64,000 nt of DNA from Streptomyces sp. NRRL F-6131 (GTDB lineage: Bacteria > Actinomycetota > Actinomycetes > Streptomycetales > Streptomycetaceae), in the NCBI GenBank assembly GCA_000719695.1, contig JOHN01000010.1:1-64000 (forward strand), given 5' to 3'. The notes beneath the pieces were generated by a model, which was not told the origin of the DNA, searched no databases, and was given only the letters and a program-made list of their open reading frames with translations. The translations under genes and the position numbers were made by a program. Positions 1-8,151 of the stretch are shown in pieces. Each line of letters starts with the position of its first letter. Position 1 is the first letter of the stretch.

Positions 1-2
1 AG

Positions 3-689
3 CCCACTCCCACCCCCACCCCCACCGACGAGCCGCTCGGCACCACCGCCGTCGCCCCGGCCACCCCCGAAGCGGCCACCGTCGGCGCCCTGTTCACCGG
101 CGGCGTCCGCGCCGGCAACCACTTCTGCACGGCCGGCGTGCTGCACAGCACCACCGGGAACCTGCTGCTCACCGCCGCGCACTGCCTCGACGACCCGAGC
201 GGGGTCACCTTCGCACCCGGCTACCGCGACGGCCGGGCCCCGTACGGCACCTGGCGGGTCACCGCCGTGCACACCACCACCGGCTGGTCCCACGACGGCG
301 ACCAGGACGAGGACTTCGCGATTCTGGAGACCGCCGCCGACGACCGGGGCCGCCGGATCGAGGACGTGGTCGGCGGCACCACCCTCGGCACCGACGAGCC
401 CTTCGGCACCACCGTCCGGCTCTACGGCTACCCCGCGGGCGGCGAGCAGCCCCTCCTGTGCACCAACACCACCGGCCGCCAGAGCGCCTTCCAACGGGTC
501 GTCGACTGCCCCGACTACCCCGGCGGCACCAGCGGCGGCCCCTGGATCTCCACCGCGACCGGCCACGTCGTCGGCACCATCGGCGGCTACCAGGAGGGCG
601 GCGACACCGACGACACCTCCTACAGCGCCTACTTCGACCACACCGTCGCGGCCCTCTACGCCGAGGCGGCGGCTGCGGCCGCCTCCTGA
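3..689 (+). CDS. Secreted trypsin-like serine protease, C-terminal part (start outside window)
   Basis: The reading frame is open from the left edge, so the start codon and signal peptide lie outside the window. The visible 228 residues begin with a Pro-Thr repeat linker and continue into a chymotrypsin-fold protease. The triad is readable in order: His in LLTAAHC, Asp in DEDFAIL, and Ser in GGTSGGPW with the oxyanion-hole glycines. Paired cysteines near the His and around the Ser suggest disulfides, as expected for an exported enzyme. It hydrolyses peptide bonds outside the cell; substrate preference cannot be read from the sequence. A strong hairpin follows directly, so the gene ends its transcription unit. 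The family call is firm, the biological role is not. Confidence 0.88.
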   Translation, partial: PTPTPTPTDEPLGTTAVAPATPEAATVGALFTGGVRAGNHFCTAGVLHSTTGNLLLTAAHCLDDPSGVTFAPGYRDGRAPYGTWRVTAVHTTTGWSHDGDQDEDFAILETAADDRGRRIEDVVGGTTLGTDEPFGTTVRLYGYPAGGEQPLLCTNTTGRQSAFQRVVDCPDYPGGTSGGPWISTATGHVVGTIGGYQEGGDTDDTSYSAYFDHTVAALYAEAAAAAAS

Positions 690-697
690 ACACCGTC

Positions 698-730
698 AGC
701 GGCCCTCGGTCGAACCGAGCGAGGGCCGCT
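698..730. terminator. Bidirectional hairpin terminator
   Basis: An 11-bp perfect stem (698-708 with 720-730) encloses an 11-nt loop that can itself form a short inner stem. It lies between the stop codon of the serine protease and the stop codon of the convergent DUF397 gene, so it can serve both. Confidence 0.8.
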
Positions 731-735
731 GGTGG

Positions 736-1068
736 TCAGGCGTGGTGGTCGAGTTCGCCGGTCTTGGTGGTGCGGAGAAGGTCGGCGAAGACATCGGGCG
801 TGATGCGGAGTACGAGTTCGCCGTCATCGGACTCACGTATCTCGACCACCCCACCCACGGCACGCACCTCAACACAGTTGTCGTTCGCCGAAGGAACACT
901 GGGGAACAGGAAGTCGACGGCATCGACTTCCCACTCCTGCTGGCTTCCGACCTCACCAGAGGAAGCGGCGCCGACGAGCGGCCGCCCACGGACGGGGACG
1001 CCGGTACGGACGGTGGTGTTCCGGTGGCCCCTTGCTGCATGCAAGGGGGCACCGGAAGCGACTCTCAC
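736..1068 (-). CDS. DUF397-like small protein (start uncertain)
   Basis: The last 65 or so residues resemble the actinobacterial DUF397 family. They contain a core PSANDNCVEV, then EIRESDDGELVLRITP, and the typical acidic tail GELDHH. In streptomycetes DUF397 proteins usually sit beside XRE-type regulators, and some act as small partners of them. No regulator gene is visible here. The usual KSS motif before PSAND is replaced by FLFP. The first start codons upstream in this frame are TTG at 1044 and GTG at 1068, giving 102-110 residues instead of the usual 60-80, and the extra part overlaps a hairpin. The gene may therefore be divergent or decaying. The family call is moderate and the start is weak. 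Confidence 0.5.
   Translation of the reverse strand: MRVASGAPLHAARGHRNTTVRTGVPVRGRPLVGAASSGEVGSQQEWEVDAVDFLFPSVPSANDNCVEVRAVGGVVEIRESDDGELVLRITPDVFADLLRTTKTGELDHHA
1021..1055. repeat. Inverted repeat
   Basis: A 15-bp stem with one G-G mismatch (1021-1035 with 1041-1055) and a 5-nt loop. It overlaps the N-terminal part of the proposed DUF397 frame, which is one reason to doubt the upstream start codon. Confidence 0.6.
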
Positions 1069-1445
1069 GGCGTGCCCCAGGAGTAGGAAGTAGGCCCCTC
1101 CGACTTTCCACTCCACACCCCGAACCCGATCGCCCCCGGACTTCGAACGACCCAATCCCTGGCGCAGGAAATCGGCCTGGCCGACTTCCTGCGCGGGCGA
1201 TGTGCTTGCTTCTGGTGGCCCCTCGCGGGCGCGAGGGGCCACCAGAACGATCGGGGCTGTTCTCCGGCATGTGATCTTGGTCGTGCAGGGACATCGTTGC
1301 CCGCCGCCGTCTTCGCCCAGGGCCGTCCTGGGGGCGCCGTACCTCCCGCCGGCTGTCATCGCACTGCTTGTCAGGGTGCGTTGTGGTCGGTTCCGGATCA
1401 GGCTGGAGGAACAGACGGTGCCAGGTGTCGAGAAAGGTGCACGAA
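1069..1445. other. Non-coding stretch with dense hairpins
   Basis: No frame here reads as a convincing protein on either strand. The stretch holds an imperfect palindrome at 1162-1194 (16-nt arms, one mismatch) and the perfect hairpin at 1210-1247. Its right end must hold the promoter of the small gene at 1446, but no clear -35/-10 pair is visible. Confidence 0.5.
1210..1247. terminator. Perfect 17-bp hairpin
   Basis: Stem 1210-1226 pairs perfectly with 1231-1247 across a GGGC loop. It lies 142 bp upstream of the DUF397 start and 199 bp upstream of the small plus-strand gene, so it is at no obvious gene end. It could be a terminator for an unseen transcript or a mobile or structural remnant. 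The structure is certain and the role is a guess. Confidence 0.6.
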
Positions 1446-1634
1446 ATGGGCGACAGGGCGAATGGCGGGTCGGAGCAGGCACCCCAGCGGCTCTTCACGG
1501 GTTCGGAGCACCCGTTCGATGCCGAGGACCTGGTGATGGCCAGTGGCCGTGAGCCGACCCCGGAGCGGTTGGAGCGGGCCCGCCAACTGATCGAGAAAGA
1601 GGGTGCAAAGGCCCTGGAGCGGTACCTTCCGTAG
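1446..1634 (+). CDS. Small hypothetical protein
   Basis: A 62-residue protein of unknown function. ATG 1446 is chosen because a purine-rich GAAAGG lies about ten bases upstream and because the sequence before it in the same frame is not protein-like. The second half, from HPFDAEDLVMASGREP onward, is a charged amphipathic helix (TPERLERARQLIEKEGAKAL) ending in ERYLP. There is no signal peptide or membrane segment. A hairpin terminator follows eight bases after the stop, which supports a real single-gene transcription unit. It may be a small regulatory or binding partner, but no function can be assigned. Confidence 0.6.
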   Translation: MGDRANGGSEQAPQRLFTGSEHPFDAEDLVMASGREPTPERLERARQLIEKEGAKALERYLP

Positions 1635-1641
1635 ACCTGTT

Positions 1642-1668
1642 CCTCCAGTGCCGGAGCGGCACTGGAGG
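1642..1668 (+). terminator. Hairpin terminator
   Basis: An 11-bp perfect stem (1642-1652 with 1658-1668) with a 5-nt loop, starting eight bases after the stop codon of the small gene at 1446. Confidence 0.8.
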
Positions 1669-1851
1669 AGGTCGAGATCAGTTGTCGGAGGAGGAGATCC
1701 CCCACGCTCCCGCCCGCCCCTGAAGTCCGCCGCCGCGCCCTTCCGGCCCGGCGGCCTGCCACGTCGAACTCCGGTTCGACCGGTGATCGCGCCCTGTGGG
1801 AGGCTCTCCGCGCACTGACCATCGTTTTCCGCCCTGGGGACCTCCATCACG

Positions 1852-2682
1852 ATGCGCCGTACCACCGTCATCGCTGCCGCCGCGACCGCCGTCGCCCTGG
1901 CCGCGCTCACCGCCTGCAACGACACCGAGAACAAGAACGCGGCGGCCCCTGTCCCGGCGACCACCGCCGCCGCCGCGCCCGCGACCACCGCGGCCGAGAC
2001 CCCGACCCCGACCCCGACCCCGGTCGTCACCACCCCGGCGCCGGTCGTCACGACCCCGGCCGCCCCGGCGGGGGACTTCGACCCGGCGAAGGCCGTGGAG
2101 AACGCGAGCAAGGAACCGTACGCGGTCTCCCTGAAGATGGTCACCGAGGTCGGGGGCAAGGCCGCCGGGATCACCACCGCCCGGCAGAACCTCAACACCG
2201 ACTACACCGGCCGCGGTGAGATGAAGATCGCCGAGGCCGACCTCGTGGTCGAGACGGTCACCACCGCCGACGCCACGTACACCCGCATGGGCCCGGGCGA
2301 GAAGTGGACCAAGGGGCCGAAGTCCGCCGACACTACGGCGCTCGACTACACCGTCTACGCCAAGCTGCTGCTGGCCCAGGGTCCGTCCGCCCGCAAGGGC
2401 GCGGAGACCCGCGACGGCGTCCCGACGCAACACCTGTCCGGCCACATCGACCTGGAGCAGATCGCGGAGATCGACCCGCGCACCTACCGCTCCTCGAAGG
2501 CGAAGGGCATCAGCGGCTTCGACTTCGACCAGTGGATCGACGCCCAGGGCCGTACCCGGTACGTCGAGCAGGGTGTGGTCAGCAAGGGCGCCAAGGCCGT
2601 CAACAAGGTGACCTTCACCGACTTCGGCCCCGCCGAGACCTTCGCCGCCCCCGCCGGCGCGGGCGCCGCTGCCGCGAGCTGA
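1852..2682 (+). CDS. Lipoprotein with Thr-Pro linker, LppX/LprG-like
   Basis: 276 residues with a short basic N-terminus, a hydrophobic helix and a lipobox LTAC that places the lipidated cysteine at residue 22. A Pro-Thr-Val rich spacer (about residues 45-75) tethers a globular domain to the outer face of the membrane. That domain, with alternating charged strands and a closing VNKVTFTDFG segment, resembles the antiparallel-sheet half-barrel of LolA/LppX/LprG-type lipoproteins. Members of that group bind lipids or hydrophobic ligands. The homology is inferred from pattern and length, not from a specific motif, so ligand and role are unknown. It stands alone between two terminators. Confidence 0.75.
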   Translation: MRRTTVIAAAATAVALAALTACNDTENKNAAAPVPATTAAAAPATTAAETPTPTPTPVVTTPAPVVTTPAAPAGDFDPAKAVENASKEPYAVSLKMVTEVGGKAAGITTARQNLNTDYTGRGEMKIAEADLVVETVTTADATYTRMGPGEKWTKGPKSADTTALDYTVYAKLLLAQGPSARKGAETRDGVPTQHLSGHIDLEQIAEIDPRTYRSSKAKGISGFDFDQWIDAQGRTRYVEQGVVSKGAKAVNKVTFTDFGPAETFAAPAGAGAAAAS

Positions 2683-2689
2683 CCGTCGC

Positions 2690-2720
2690 ACCCGTGGGGC
2701 CGCGACCCGGCCCCACGGGT
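2690..2720 (+). terminator. Hairpin terminator of the lipoprotein gene
   Basis: A perfect 13-bp GC-rich stem (2690-2702 with 2708-2720) with a 5-nt loop, eight bases after the stop codon. Confidence 0.85.
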
Positions 2721-2762
2721 TGCCCGCACCTCAGTGCCGGAAGGCGCCGGGAAAACGAATCA

Positions 2763-2799
2763 GGCCCAGTCCGGTGGCAACTCGCCACGGGCCTGGGCC
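2763..2799 (-). terminator. Terminator of tRNA-Arg
   Basis: A two-part stem (2763-2769 with 2793-2799, plus an inner GTGGC/GCCAC pairing). Read on the minus strand it lies just downstream of the tRNA and is followed by a TTTT run. Confidence 0.7.
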
Positions 2800-2820
2800 T
2801 GTTCAGCACTTCTTGCGAAG

Positions 2821-2892
2821 TGCCCCCGGTAGGATTCGAACCTACGCACCCGCCTCCGGAGGGCGGTGCTCTATCCCCTGAGCTACGGGGGC
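2821..2892 (-). tRNA. tRNA-Arg (anticodon CCG)
   Basis: The minus strand folds as a complete cloverleaf. It has a 7-bp acceptor stem (GCCCCCG with CGGGGGC), a D arm GCTC/GAGC, an anticodon stem CCGCC/GGCGG around loop CTCCGGA, and a T arm GTAGG/CCTAC with TTCGAAT. The anticodon CCG reads CGG, a heavily used arginine codon in this genome. The 3' CCA is not encoded. The discriminator base is A. The gene lies about 680 bp from argS, which charges it. Confidence 0.97.
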
Positions 2893-2931
2893 CTGCTCAA
2901 TCTCGTCGTCGCGTTCGCTTCGACGTGGAGA

Positions 2932-2937
2932 ACACTA
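2932..2937 (-). promoter_or_regulatory. Possible -10 element of tRNA-Arg
   Basis: On the minus strand TAGTGT lies about 40 bases upstream of the mature tRNA 5' end. No good -35 box is seen at the usual spacing, so this is tentative. Confidence 0.3.
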
Positions 2938-3060
2938 CCAGGCCCGGGCCGTGCTCCGTGCACGGGTTTCCGGGGCGTCCGGCGCGGGCCCGGGCGGGCG
3001 GTGCGGCGGAAGTGCGGAAAGGCCGGACGGGGCGGCGGGGCCGCCGATACCCTCGGTGAG

Positions 3061-3498
3061 GTGTCGGGAGTGTCCGGGCGGGTCCTCGTGGTGGACGACA
3101 GCGAGGTGATCCGCCAGCTGATCAGGGTCAACCTGGAGCTCGAGGGCTTCGAGGTGGTGACCGCCGCCGACGGTGCCGAGTGCCTGGAGGTGGTCCGCCG
3201 GGTGAGGCCCGACGTGGTGACGCTGGACGTGATGATGCCGCGGCTGGACGGTCTGCGGACGGCGGCCCGGCTGCGGGCGGCACCCGGGACGCGGCTGCTG
3301 CCGATCGCGATCGTCAGCGCCTGCACGCCGGCCGATCTGGACCTGGGGGAGTCGGTCGGGGTGGACGGTTACCTCGGCAAGCCCTTCGACCCGGGGGACC
3401 TGGTCGCGCTGGTCCGGCGGCTGATGGAGCGCGGCCGGGACCACGGGGTGGCGGACGGGTTTCGCCCTGGGCGAACAGACGGGAAGGACCGGGCCTGA
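3061..3498 (+). CDS. Stand-alone response regulator receiver protein
   Basis: A 145-residue protein made of one CheY-like receiver domain. The acidic pair DD (residues 12-13), the phospho-acceptor Asp56 in TLDVMMP, the switch Ser86 in IVSACT and the conserved Lys107 in YLGKPF are all present. There is no DNA-binding or enzymatic output domain, so it must act by protein contact or as a phosphate sink. GTG 3061 is preferred because the domain starts almost at once after it; GTG 3070 is an alternative. It lies 72 bp upstream of argS, which appears to have its own promoter. No histidine kinase is adjacent. Function in the cell is unknown. Confidence 0.85.
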   Translation: MSGVSGRVLVVDDSEVIRQLIRVNLELEGFEVVTAADGAECLEVVRRVRPDVVTLDVMMPRLDGLRTAARLRAAPGTRLLPIAIVSACTPADLDLGESVGVDGYLGKPFDPGDLVALVRRLMERGRDHGVADGFRPGRTDGKDRA

Positions 3499-3557
3499 GG
3501 GGCCGCCCGGGCGTCTCAACCGGCAAACCGAGTGGCGGGGGCCCTCCCCCTCTCGCC

Positions 3558-3563
3558 TACGCT
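3558..3563 (+). promoter_or_regulatory. -10 element for a leaderless argS transcript
   Basis: TACGCT is followed after seven bases by the GTG start of argS. There is no ribosome binding site in between, so transcription probably starts at or next to the start codon. Confidence 0.6.
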
Positions 3564-3570
3564 TGGCGTC

Positions 3571-5232
3571 GTGACCCCCGCAGAGCTTTCCCAGGCAGTC
3601 CAGGCCGCAGTGAGCGCCGCCGTCGAGGCGGGCGAGCTGACCGTCGCCGTGCCCGAGCACGTGACGGTCGAGCGGCCCAAGAACAGGGACCACGGCGACT
3701 ACGCGACCAACGTGGCCCTCCAGCTCGCGAAGCCGGCCGGCAAGCCGCCGCGAGCCGTGGCGGACGTCCTGGCCGCCCGCCTGCGAGAGATCACCGGCGT
3801 CGCGAAGGTCGACATCGCCGGCCCGGGTTTCATGAACATCACCTTCGACGCCGCCACCCAGGGCGCGCTGGCCCGCACCGTCGTCGAGGCGGGCGAGGCC
3901 TACGGCCGCAACGAGGCGCTCAAGGGCCTGAAGATCAACCTGGAGTTCGTCTCCGCCAACCCGACCGGCCCGATCCACATCGGCGGCGTCCGCTGGGCCG
4001 CCGTCGGCGACTCGCTGGCGCGCGTGCTGCGGGCCTCCGGCGCCGACGTCACCACCGAGTACTACCTGAACGACGCCGGCGTGCAGATCGGCAAGTTCGC
4101 CGCCTCGCTCAGGGCCGCCGCCAACGGGCGGCCGGTGCCGGAGGACGGCTACGTCGGCGAGTACATCGTCGACATCGCCAAGGCGATCACCGAGGGTGTC
4201 CCGGGCGTGCTCGACCTCTCCGAGGACGAGCAGCTGCAGGTGTTCCGCACCGAGGGCCTCAAGCTCATGGTGGCCGAGATCCGGCGCTCGATGGAGGAGT
4301 TCGGCACCCACTTCGACGTCTGGTTCTCGGAGAAGTCGCTGCACGACTCCGGCGCCGTCGAGAAGTCCATCGACCGGCTGCGCGAGCAGGGCCACGTCTT
4401 CGAGCAGGACGGCGCCATCTGGCTGCGCACCACCGACTTCGGCGACGACAAGGACCGCGTCCTGGTCAAGGCCGACGGCGAGACCACCTACTTCGCCGCC
4501 GACGCCGCGTACTACCTCTCCAAGCGGGACCGCGGCTCCGAGGTCTCGGTCTACATGCTGGGCGCGGACCACCACGGCTACGTCAACCGCCTCAGGGCCA
4601 TCGTGGCCTGCGCGGGCGACGACATGGACCGCAACATCGAGGTCCGGATCGGCCAGTTCGTGAAGATGCTTCGCGACGGCGAAGAGGTCCGGATGTCCAA
4701 GCGGGCCGGCAACATCATCACCATCGACGACGTGGTCGACTGGATCGGCGTGGACGCGGCCCGGTACACCCTGGCGCGGTCCTCCACCGACTCCACCATC
4801 ACGCTCGACATCAACGTGCTGACCAGCCAGACCAACGAGAACCCGGTCTACTACGTCCAGTACGCGCACACCCGGATGTGCGGCGTCGCCCGCAAGGCCG
4901 CGGAGCTCGGCGTCGACAAGGGCGCGGCCGCCGACTTCAAACCCGAGCTGCTCGCCACCCAGTGGGAGAACGACATCCTCGGCGCCCTCGGCGAGTTCCC
5001 GCGGATCCTGGCCACGGCCGGCGAGCTGCGCGAGCCGCACCGGGTCGCGCGCTACCTGGAGGACCTCGCGGGCAAGTACCACCGCCTGTACGAGAACTGC
5101 ATGTTCCTGCCCAAGGGCGACGAGGAGCTCAACGACACGCACCGCGCCCGGCTCTGGCTGGTCGAGGCCACCCGCACGGTCATGGCCAACGGCCTCACGC
5201 TCCTGGGCGTGACGGCGCCCGAGCGGATGTAG
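3571..5232 (+). CDS. argS: Arginyl-tRNA synthetase
   Basis: A class I aminoacyl-tRNA synthetase of 553 residues that joins arginine to tRNA-Arg using ATP. The N-terminal additional domain (about residues 1-110) is followed by the Rossmann catalytic core, with the HIGH signature as GPIHIGG near residue 135 and the KMSKS loop as RMSKRAGN near residue 375. The helical anticodon-binding DALR domain ends the protein (HRVARYLEDLAGKYHRLYENC). GTG 3571 is chosen because an upstream TACGCT box suggests a leaderless message and because the family N-terminus begins there. Length is normal. The neighbouring tRNA-Arg(CCG) is one of its substrates. A hairpin follows the gene. Confidence 0.97.
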   Translation: MTPAELSQAVQAAVSAAVEAGELTVAVPEHVTVERPKNRDHGDYATNVALQLAKPAGKPPRAVADVLAARLREITGVAKVDIAGPGFMNITFDAATQGALARTVVEAGEAYGRNEALKGLKINLEFVSANPTGPIHIGGVRWAAVGDSLARVLRASGADVTTEYYLNDAGVQIGKFAASLRAAANGRPVPEDGYVGEYIVDIAKAITEGVPGVLDLSEDEQLQVFRTEGLKLMVAEIRRSMEEFGTHFDVWFSEKSLHDSGAVEKSIDRLREQGHVFEQDGAIWLRTTDFGDDKDRVLVKADGETTYFAADAAYYLSKRDRGSEVSVYMLGADHHGYVNRLRAIVACAGDDMDRNIEVRIGQFVKMLRDGEEVRMSKRAGNIITIDDVVDWIGVDAARYTLARSSTDSTITLDINVLTSQTNENPVYYVQYAHTRMCGVARKAAELGVDKGAAADFKPELLATQWENDILGALGEFPRILATAGELREPHRVARYLEDLAGKYHRLYENCMFLPKGDEELNDTHRARLWLVEATRTVMANGLTLLGVTAPERM

Positions 5233-5255
5233 CACCACCCCCATGTGCACAGCGG

Positions 5256-5290
5256 GGGCGGCGGACGGTCAACGAGGACCGTCGCCGCCC
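5256..5290 (+). terminator. Hairpin after argS
   Basis: GC-rich stem of 5256-5270 with 5277-5290, with one bulged base and a 6-nt loop, 23 bp after the argS stop and before lysA. Confidence 0.6.
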
Positions 5291-5318
5291 CTCGCCATAG
5301 GTCGAGGAAACCAAGGAC

Positions 5319-6713
5319 ATGTCTCGCTCCGCACACCCCGCAGGCCCCCGACACGGTGACGTGCTGCCCGAGGGGCACTACCAGGCGCCGCCGAGCGACC
5401 TGAACGCGCTCGACCCCAAGGTCTGGTCGCGGACCGTCGACCGGGACGCCGAGGGCGTGGTCACCGTCGGCGGCGTCGACGTCAAGCGGCTGGCCGCCGA
5501 GTTCGGCACCCCGGCCTACGTCATGGACGAGGCCGACTTCCGGGCCCGGGCCCGGGCCTGGCGCGAGGCCTTCGGCACCGAGGCCGACGTCTTCTACGCG
5601 GGCAAGGCCTTCCTCTCCAAGGCGGTCGTGCGCTGGCTGCACGAGGAGGGCCTCAACCTCGACGTGTGCAGCCCCGGCGAACTCGCCGTCGCGCTGGCCG
5701 CCGGGATGCCGCCGGAGCGGATCGCGCTGCACGGCAACAACAAGTCGGTGGACGAGCTCGAGCACGCGGTGAAGACCGGGGTCGGGCACATCGTGGTCGA
5801 CTCCTACGAGGAGATCGAGCGGCTGGCCGCCATCGCCGGCCGCCAGGGCGTCCGCCAGCCGGTGCTGATCCGGGTCACCGTCGGCGTGGAGGCGCACACC
5901 CACGAGTTCATCGCCACCGCGCACGAGGACCAGAAGTTCGGCCTCTCGCTCACCGGGGGAGCGGCCGCCGAGGCCGTCCGCCGGGTGCTGGCGCACGGCG
6001 GGAGCCTCGAACTGCGCGGCATCCACTCGCACATCGGCTCGCAGATCTTCGACACCGCCGGCTTCGAGGTGGCCGCCCGCCGGGTGGTCGGCCTGCTGGC
6101 GCGGATCCGCGACGAGCACGGCGTCGAGCTGCCCGAGATCGACCTGGGCGGCGGCCTCGGCATCGCCTACACCAGCGAGGACGACCCGCGCGAGCCGGCC
6201 GAGATCGCCGCCGCGCTGGCCGACATCGTGCGCCGCGAGTGCGCCGCCGCGAACCTCACCGCCCCCCGGCTGAGCGTGGAGCCGGGCCGGGCGATCGTCG
6301 GCCCGACCGCGTTCACCCTGTACGAGGTCGGCACCGTCAAGCCGCTGGAGGGTCTGCGCACCTACGTCAGCGTGGACGGCGGGATGTCCGACAACATCCG
6401 CACCGCGCTCTACGACGCCGAGTACACGGTGGCCCTGGTGTCGCGCACCAGCGACGCCGGACCGATGCTGGTCCGGGTGGTCGGCAAGCACTGCGAGTCC
6501 GGCGACATCGTCGTCCGGGACGCCTTCCTGCCGGCCGACCTGGCCCCCGGGGACCTGATCGCGGTGCCCGCCACCGGTGCCTACTGCCGCTCGATGGCGA
6601 GCAACTACAACCACGCCCTGAAGCCTCCGGTGCTCGCCGTCCGGGACGGCGCGGCCCGGGTGATCGTCCGGCGCGAGACGGAGGAGGATCTCCTGCGTCT
6701 CGATATCGGATGA
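5319..6713 (+). CDS. lysA: Diaminopimelate decarboxylase
   Basis: A 464-residue PLP enzyme that decarboxylates meso-diaminopimelate to L-lysine, the last step of lysine synthesis. The alanine-racemase-type barrel carries the Schiff-base lysine in FYAGKAF (about residue 95), the glycine-rich phosphate loop GGGLGI, and the C-terminal sheet domain has the partner-subunit motif CESGDIV and the tyrosine-bearing [12 protein letters not shown]. The N-terminal extension of about 40 residues is normal for streptomycetes. It precedes hom, thrC and thrB, which use the same aspartate-semialdehyde pool. The gap of about 140 bp to hom leaves room for a separate promoter. Confidence 0.96.
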   Translation: MSRSAHPAGPRHGDVLPEGHYQAPPSDLNALDPKVWSRTVDRDAEGVVTVGGVDVKRLAAEFGTPAYVMDEADFRARARAWREAFGTEADVFYAGKAFLSKAVVRWLHEEGLNLDVCSPGELAVALAAGMPPERIALHGNNKSVDELEHAVKTGVGHIVVDSYEEIERLAAIAGRQGVRQPVLIRVTVGVEAHTHEFIATAHEDQKFGLSLTGGAAAEAVRRVLAHGGSLELRGIHSHIGSQIFDTAGFEVAARRVVGLLARIRDEHGVELPEIDLGGGLGIAYTSEDDPREPAEIAAALADIVRRECAAANLTAPRLSVEPGRAIVGPTAFTLYEVGTVKPLEGLRTYVSVDGGMSDNIRTALYDAEYTVALVSRTSDAGPMLVRVVGKHCESGDIVVRDAFLPADLAPGDLIAVPATGAYCRSMASNYNHALKPPVLAVRDGAARVIVRRETEEDLLRLDIG

Positions 6714-6852
6714 CGAAATCCTTGTCTCAGATCATGGAACGACCGTAGATCCGTACGGAAAGTCCCGGAGACTGGTAGGGACCGAAAGTCCGGCGGGCCG
6801 TCGAATTGCCCGCCGGAACGACCGAAGAACGATGAATGCAGAGCGGAGTCGG

Positions 6853-8145
6853 ATGATGCGTACGCGGCCGCTGAAGGTGGCGTTGCTGGGCTGTGGTGTG
6901 GTGGGCTCCGAGGTGGCGCGCATCATGACGACAGACGCCGCCGACCTCGCCGCGCGCATCGGCGCGCCGGTCGAGCTCGCCGGCATCGCGGTCCGGCGCC
7001 AGGGGCGGGTGCGGCCGGGCGTGCCCGAGCACCTGCTCACCACCGACGCCGAGGCCCTGGTCACCCGGGGCGACATCGACGTGGTGATCGAGGTCGTGGG
7101 CGGCATCGAGCCGTCCAAACACCTCCTCCTCTCGGCGTTCGCGCAGGGCGCCTCGGTGGTCAGCGCCAACAAGGCGCTGCTCGCCCAGGACGGCACCGAG
7201 CTGCACGCGGCGGCGGCCGCGGCCGGCGTCGACCTCTACTACGAGGCCGCGGTGGCCGGGGCGATCCCGCTGCTGCGCCCGCTGCGCGAGTCGCTGGCCG
7301 GTGACCGGGTCAACCGGGTGCTGGGCATCGTCAACGGCACCACCAACTTCATCCTCGACAAGATGGACACCACCGGCGCCGGGTACTCGGAGGCGCTGGA
7401 GGAGGCCACCGCGCTCGGTTACGCCGAGGCCGACCCGACCGCGGACGTGGAGGGCTTCGACGCCGCCGCCAAGGCCGCGATCCTGGCCGGCATCGCCTTC
7501 CACACCGAGGTGACGGCGGCGGACGTCTATCGCGAGGGCATCACCGAGGTGACCGCCGCCGACATCGCCTCCGCCAAGGCGATGGGCTGCGTGGTCAAGC
7601 TGCTGGCGATCTGCGAGCGGGCCGCCGACGGCGAGTCGGTGACCGCGCGCGTCCACCCGGCGATGATCCCGCTGTCGCACCCGCTGGCCTCGGTCCGCGA
7701 GGCGTACAACGCGGTGTTCGTGGAGGCCGAGGCGGCGGGCCGGCTGATGTTCTACGGCCCGGGCGCGGGCGGCGCGCCGACCGCCTCGGCCGTCCTCGGC
7801 GACCTCGTGGCGGTCTGCCGCAACAAGCTCGCCGGCGCCACCGGCCCCGGCGACTCGGTCTACACCCAGCTGCCGGCCAAGCCGATGGACGAGGTCGTCA
7901 CCCGCTACCACGTGAGCCTGGACGTCGACGACCGCGCGGGCGTGCTCGCCCAGGTCGCCTCCGTCTTCGCCGAGCACGGCGTCTCCATCGACACCGTGCG
8001 CCAGCAGGGCCGCGACGGCGACGCCTCGCTCGTCGTGGTCACCCACCGGGCCACCGACGCCGCGCTGTCGGCGACGGTCGACAAGCTCCGCGCACTCGAC
8101 AGCGTGCGCGACGTGGCCAGCATCATGCGGGTCGAAGGGGAATAG
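6853..8145 (+). CDS. hom: Homoserine dehydrogenase
   Basis: A 430-residue enzyme that reduces aspartate semialdehyde to homoserine with NAD(P)H, the branch point to threonine and methionine. The N-terminus has the dinucleotide fold (LLGCGVVGSEV). The middle has the substrate domain with NGTTNFIL and EGFDAAAKA. The last 80 residues form an ACT domain (YHVSLDVDDRAGVLAQVA) that usually gives feedback inhibition by threonine. ATG 6853 or 6856 fits a GGAG box at 6845-6848; an upstream in-frame ATG at 6832 lacks one. thrC starts six bases after the stop, so the two genes form one operon. Confidence 0.96.
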   Translation: MMRTRPLKVALLGCGVVGSEVARIMTTDAADLAARIGAPVELAGIAVRRQGRVRPGVPEHLLTTDAEALVTRGDIDVVIEVVGGIEPSKHLLLSAFAQGASVVSANKALLAQDGTELHAAAAAAGVDLYYEAAVAGAIPLLRPLRESLAGDRVNRVLGIVNGTTNFILDKMDTTGAGYSEALEEATALGYAEADPTADVEGFDAAAKAAILAGIAFHTEVTAADVYREGITEVTAADIASAKAMGCVVKLLAICERAADGESVTARVHPAMIPLSHPLASVREAYNAVFVEAEAAGRLMFYGPGAGGAPTASAVLGDLVAVCRNKLAGATGPGDSVYTQLPAKPMDEVVTRYHVSLDVDDRAGVLAQVASVFAEHGVSIDTVRQQGRDGDASLVVVTHRATDAALSATVDKLRALDSVRDVASIMRVEGE

Positions 8146-8151
8146 GAACAG

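Noticed and set aside
6750..6800. Short repeated GAAAGTCC upstream of hom considered as a riboswitch or attenuator
   Set aside because: No stable paired structure, leader peptide or run of threonine codons could be found.
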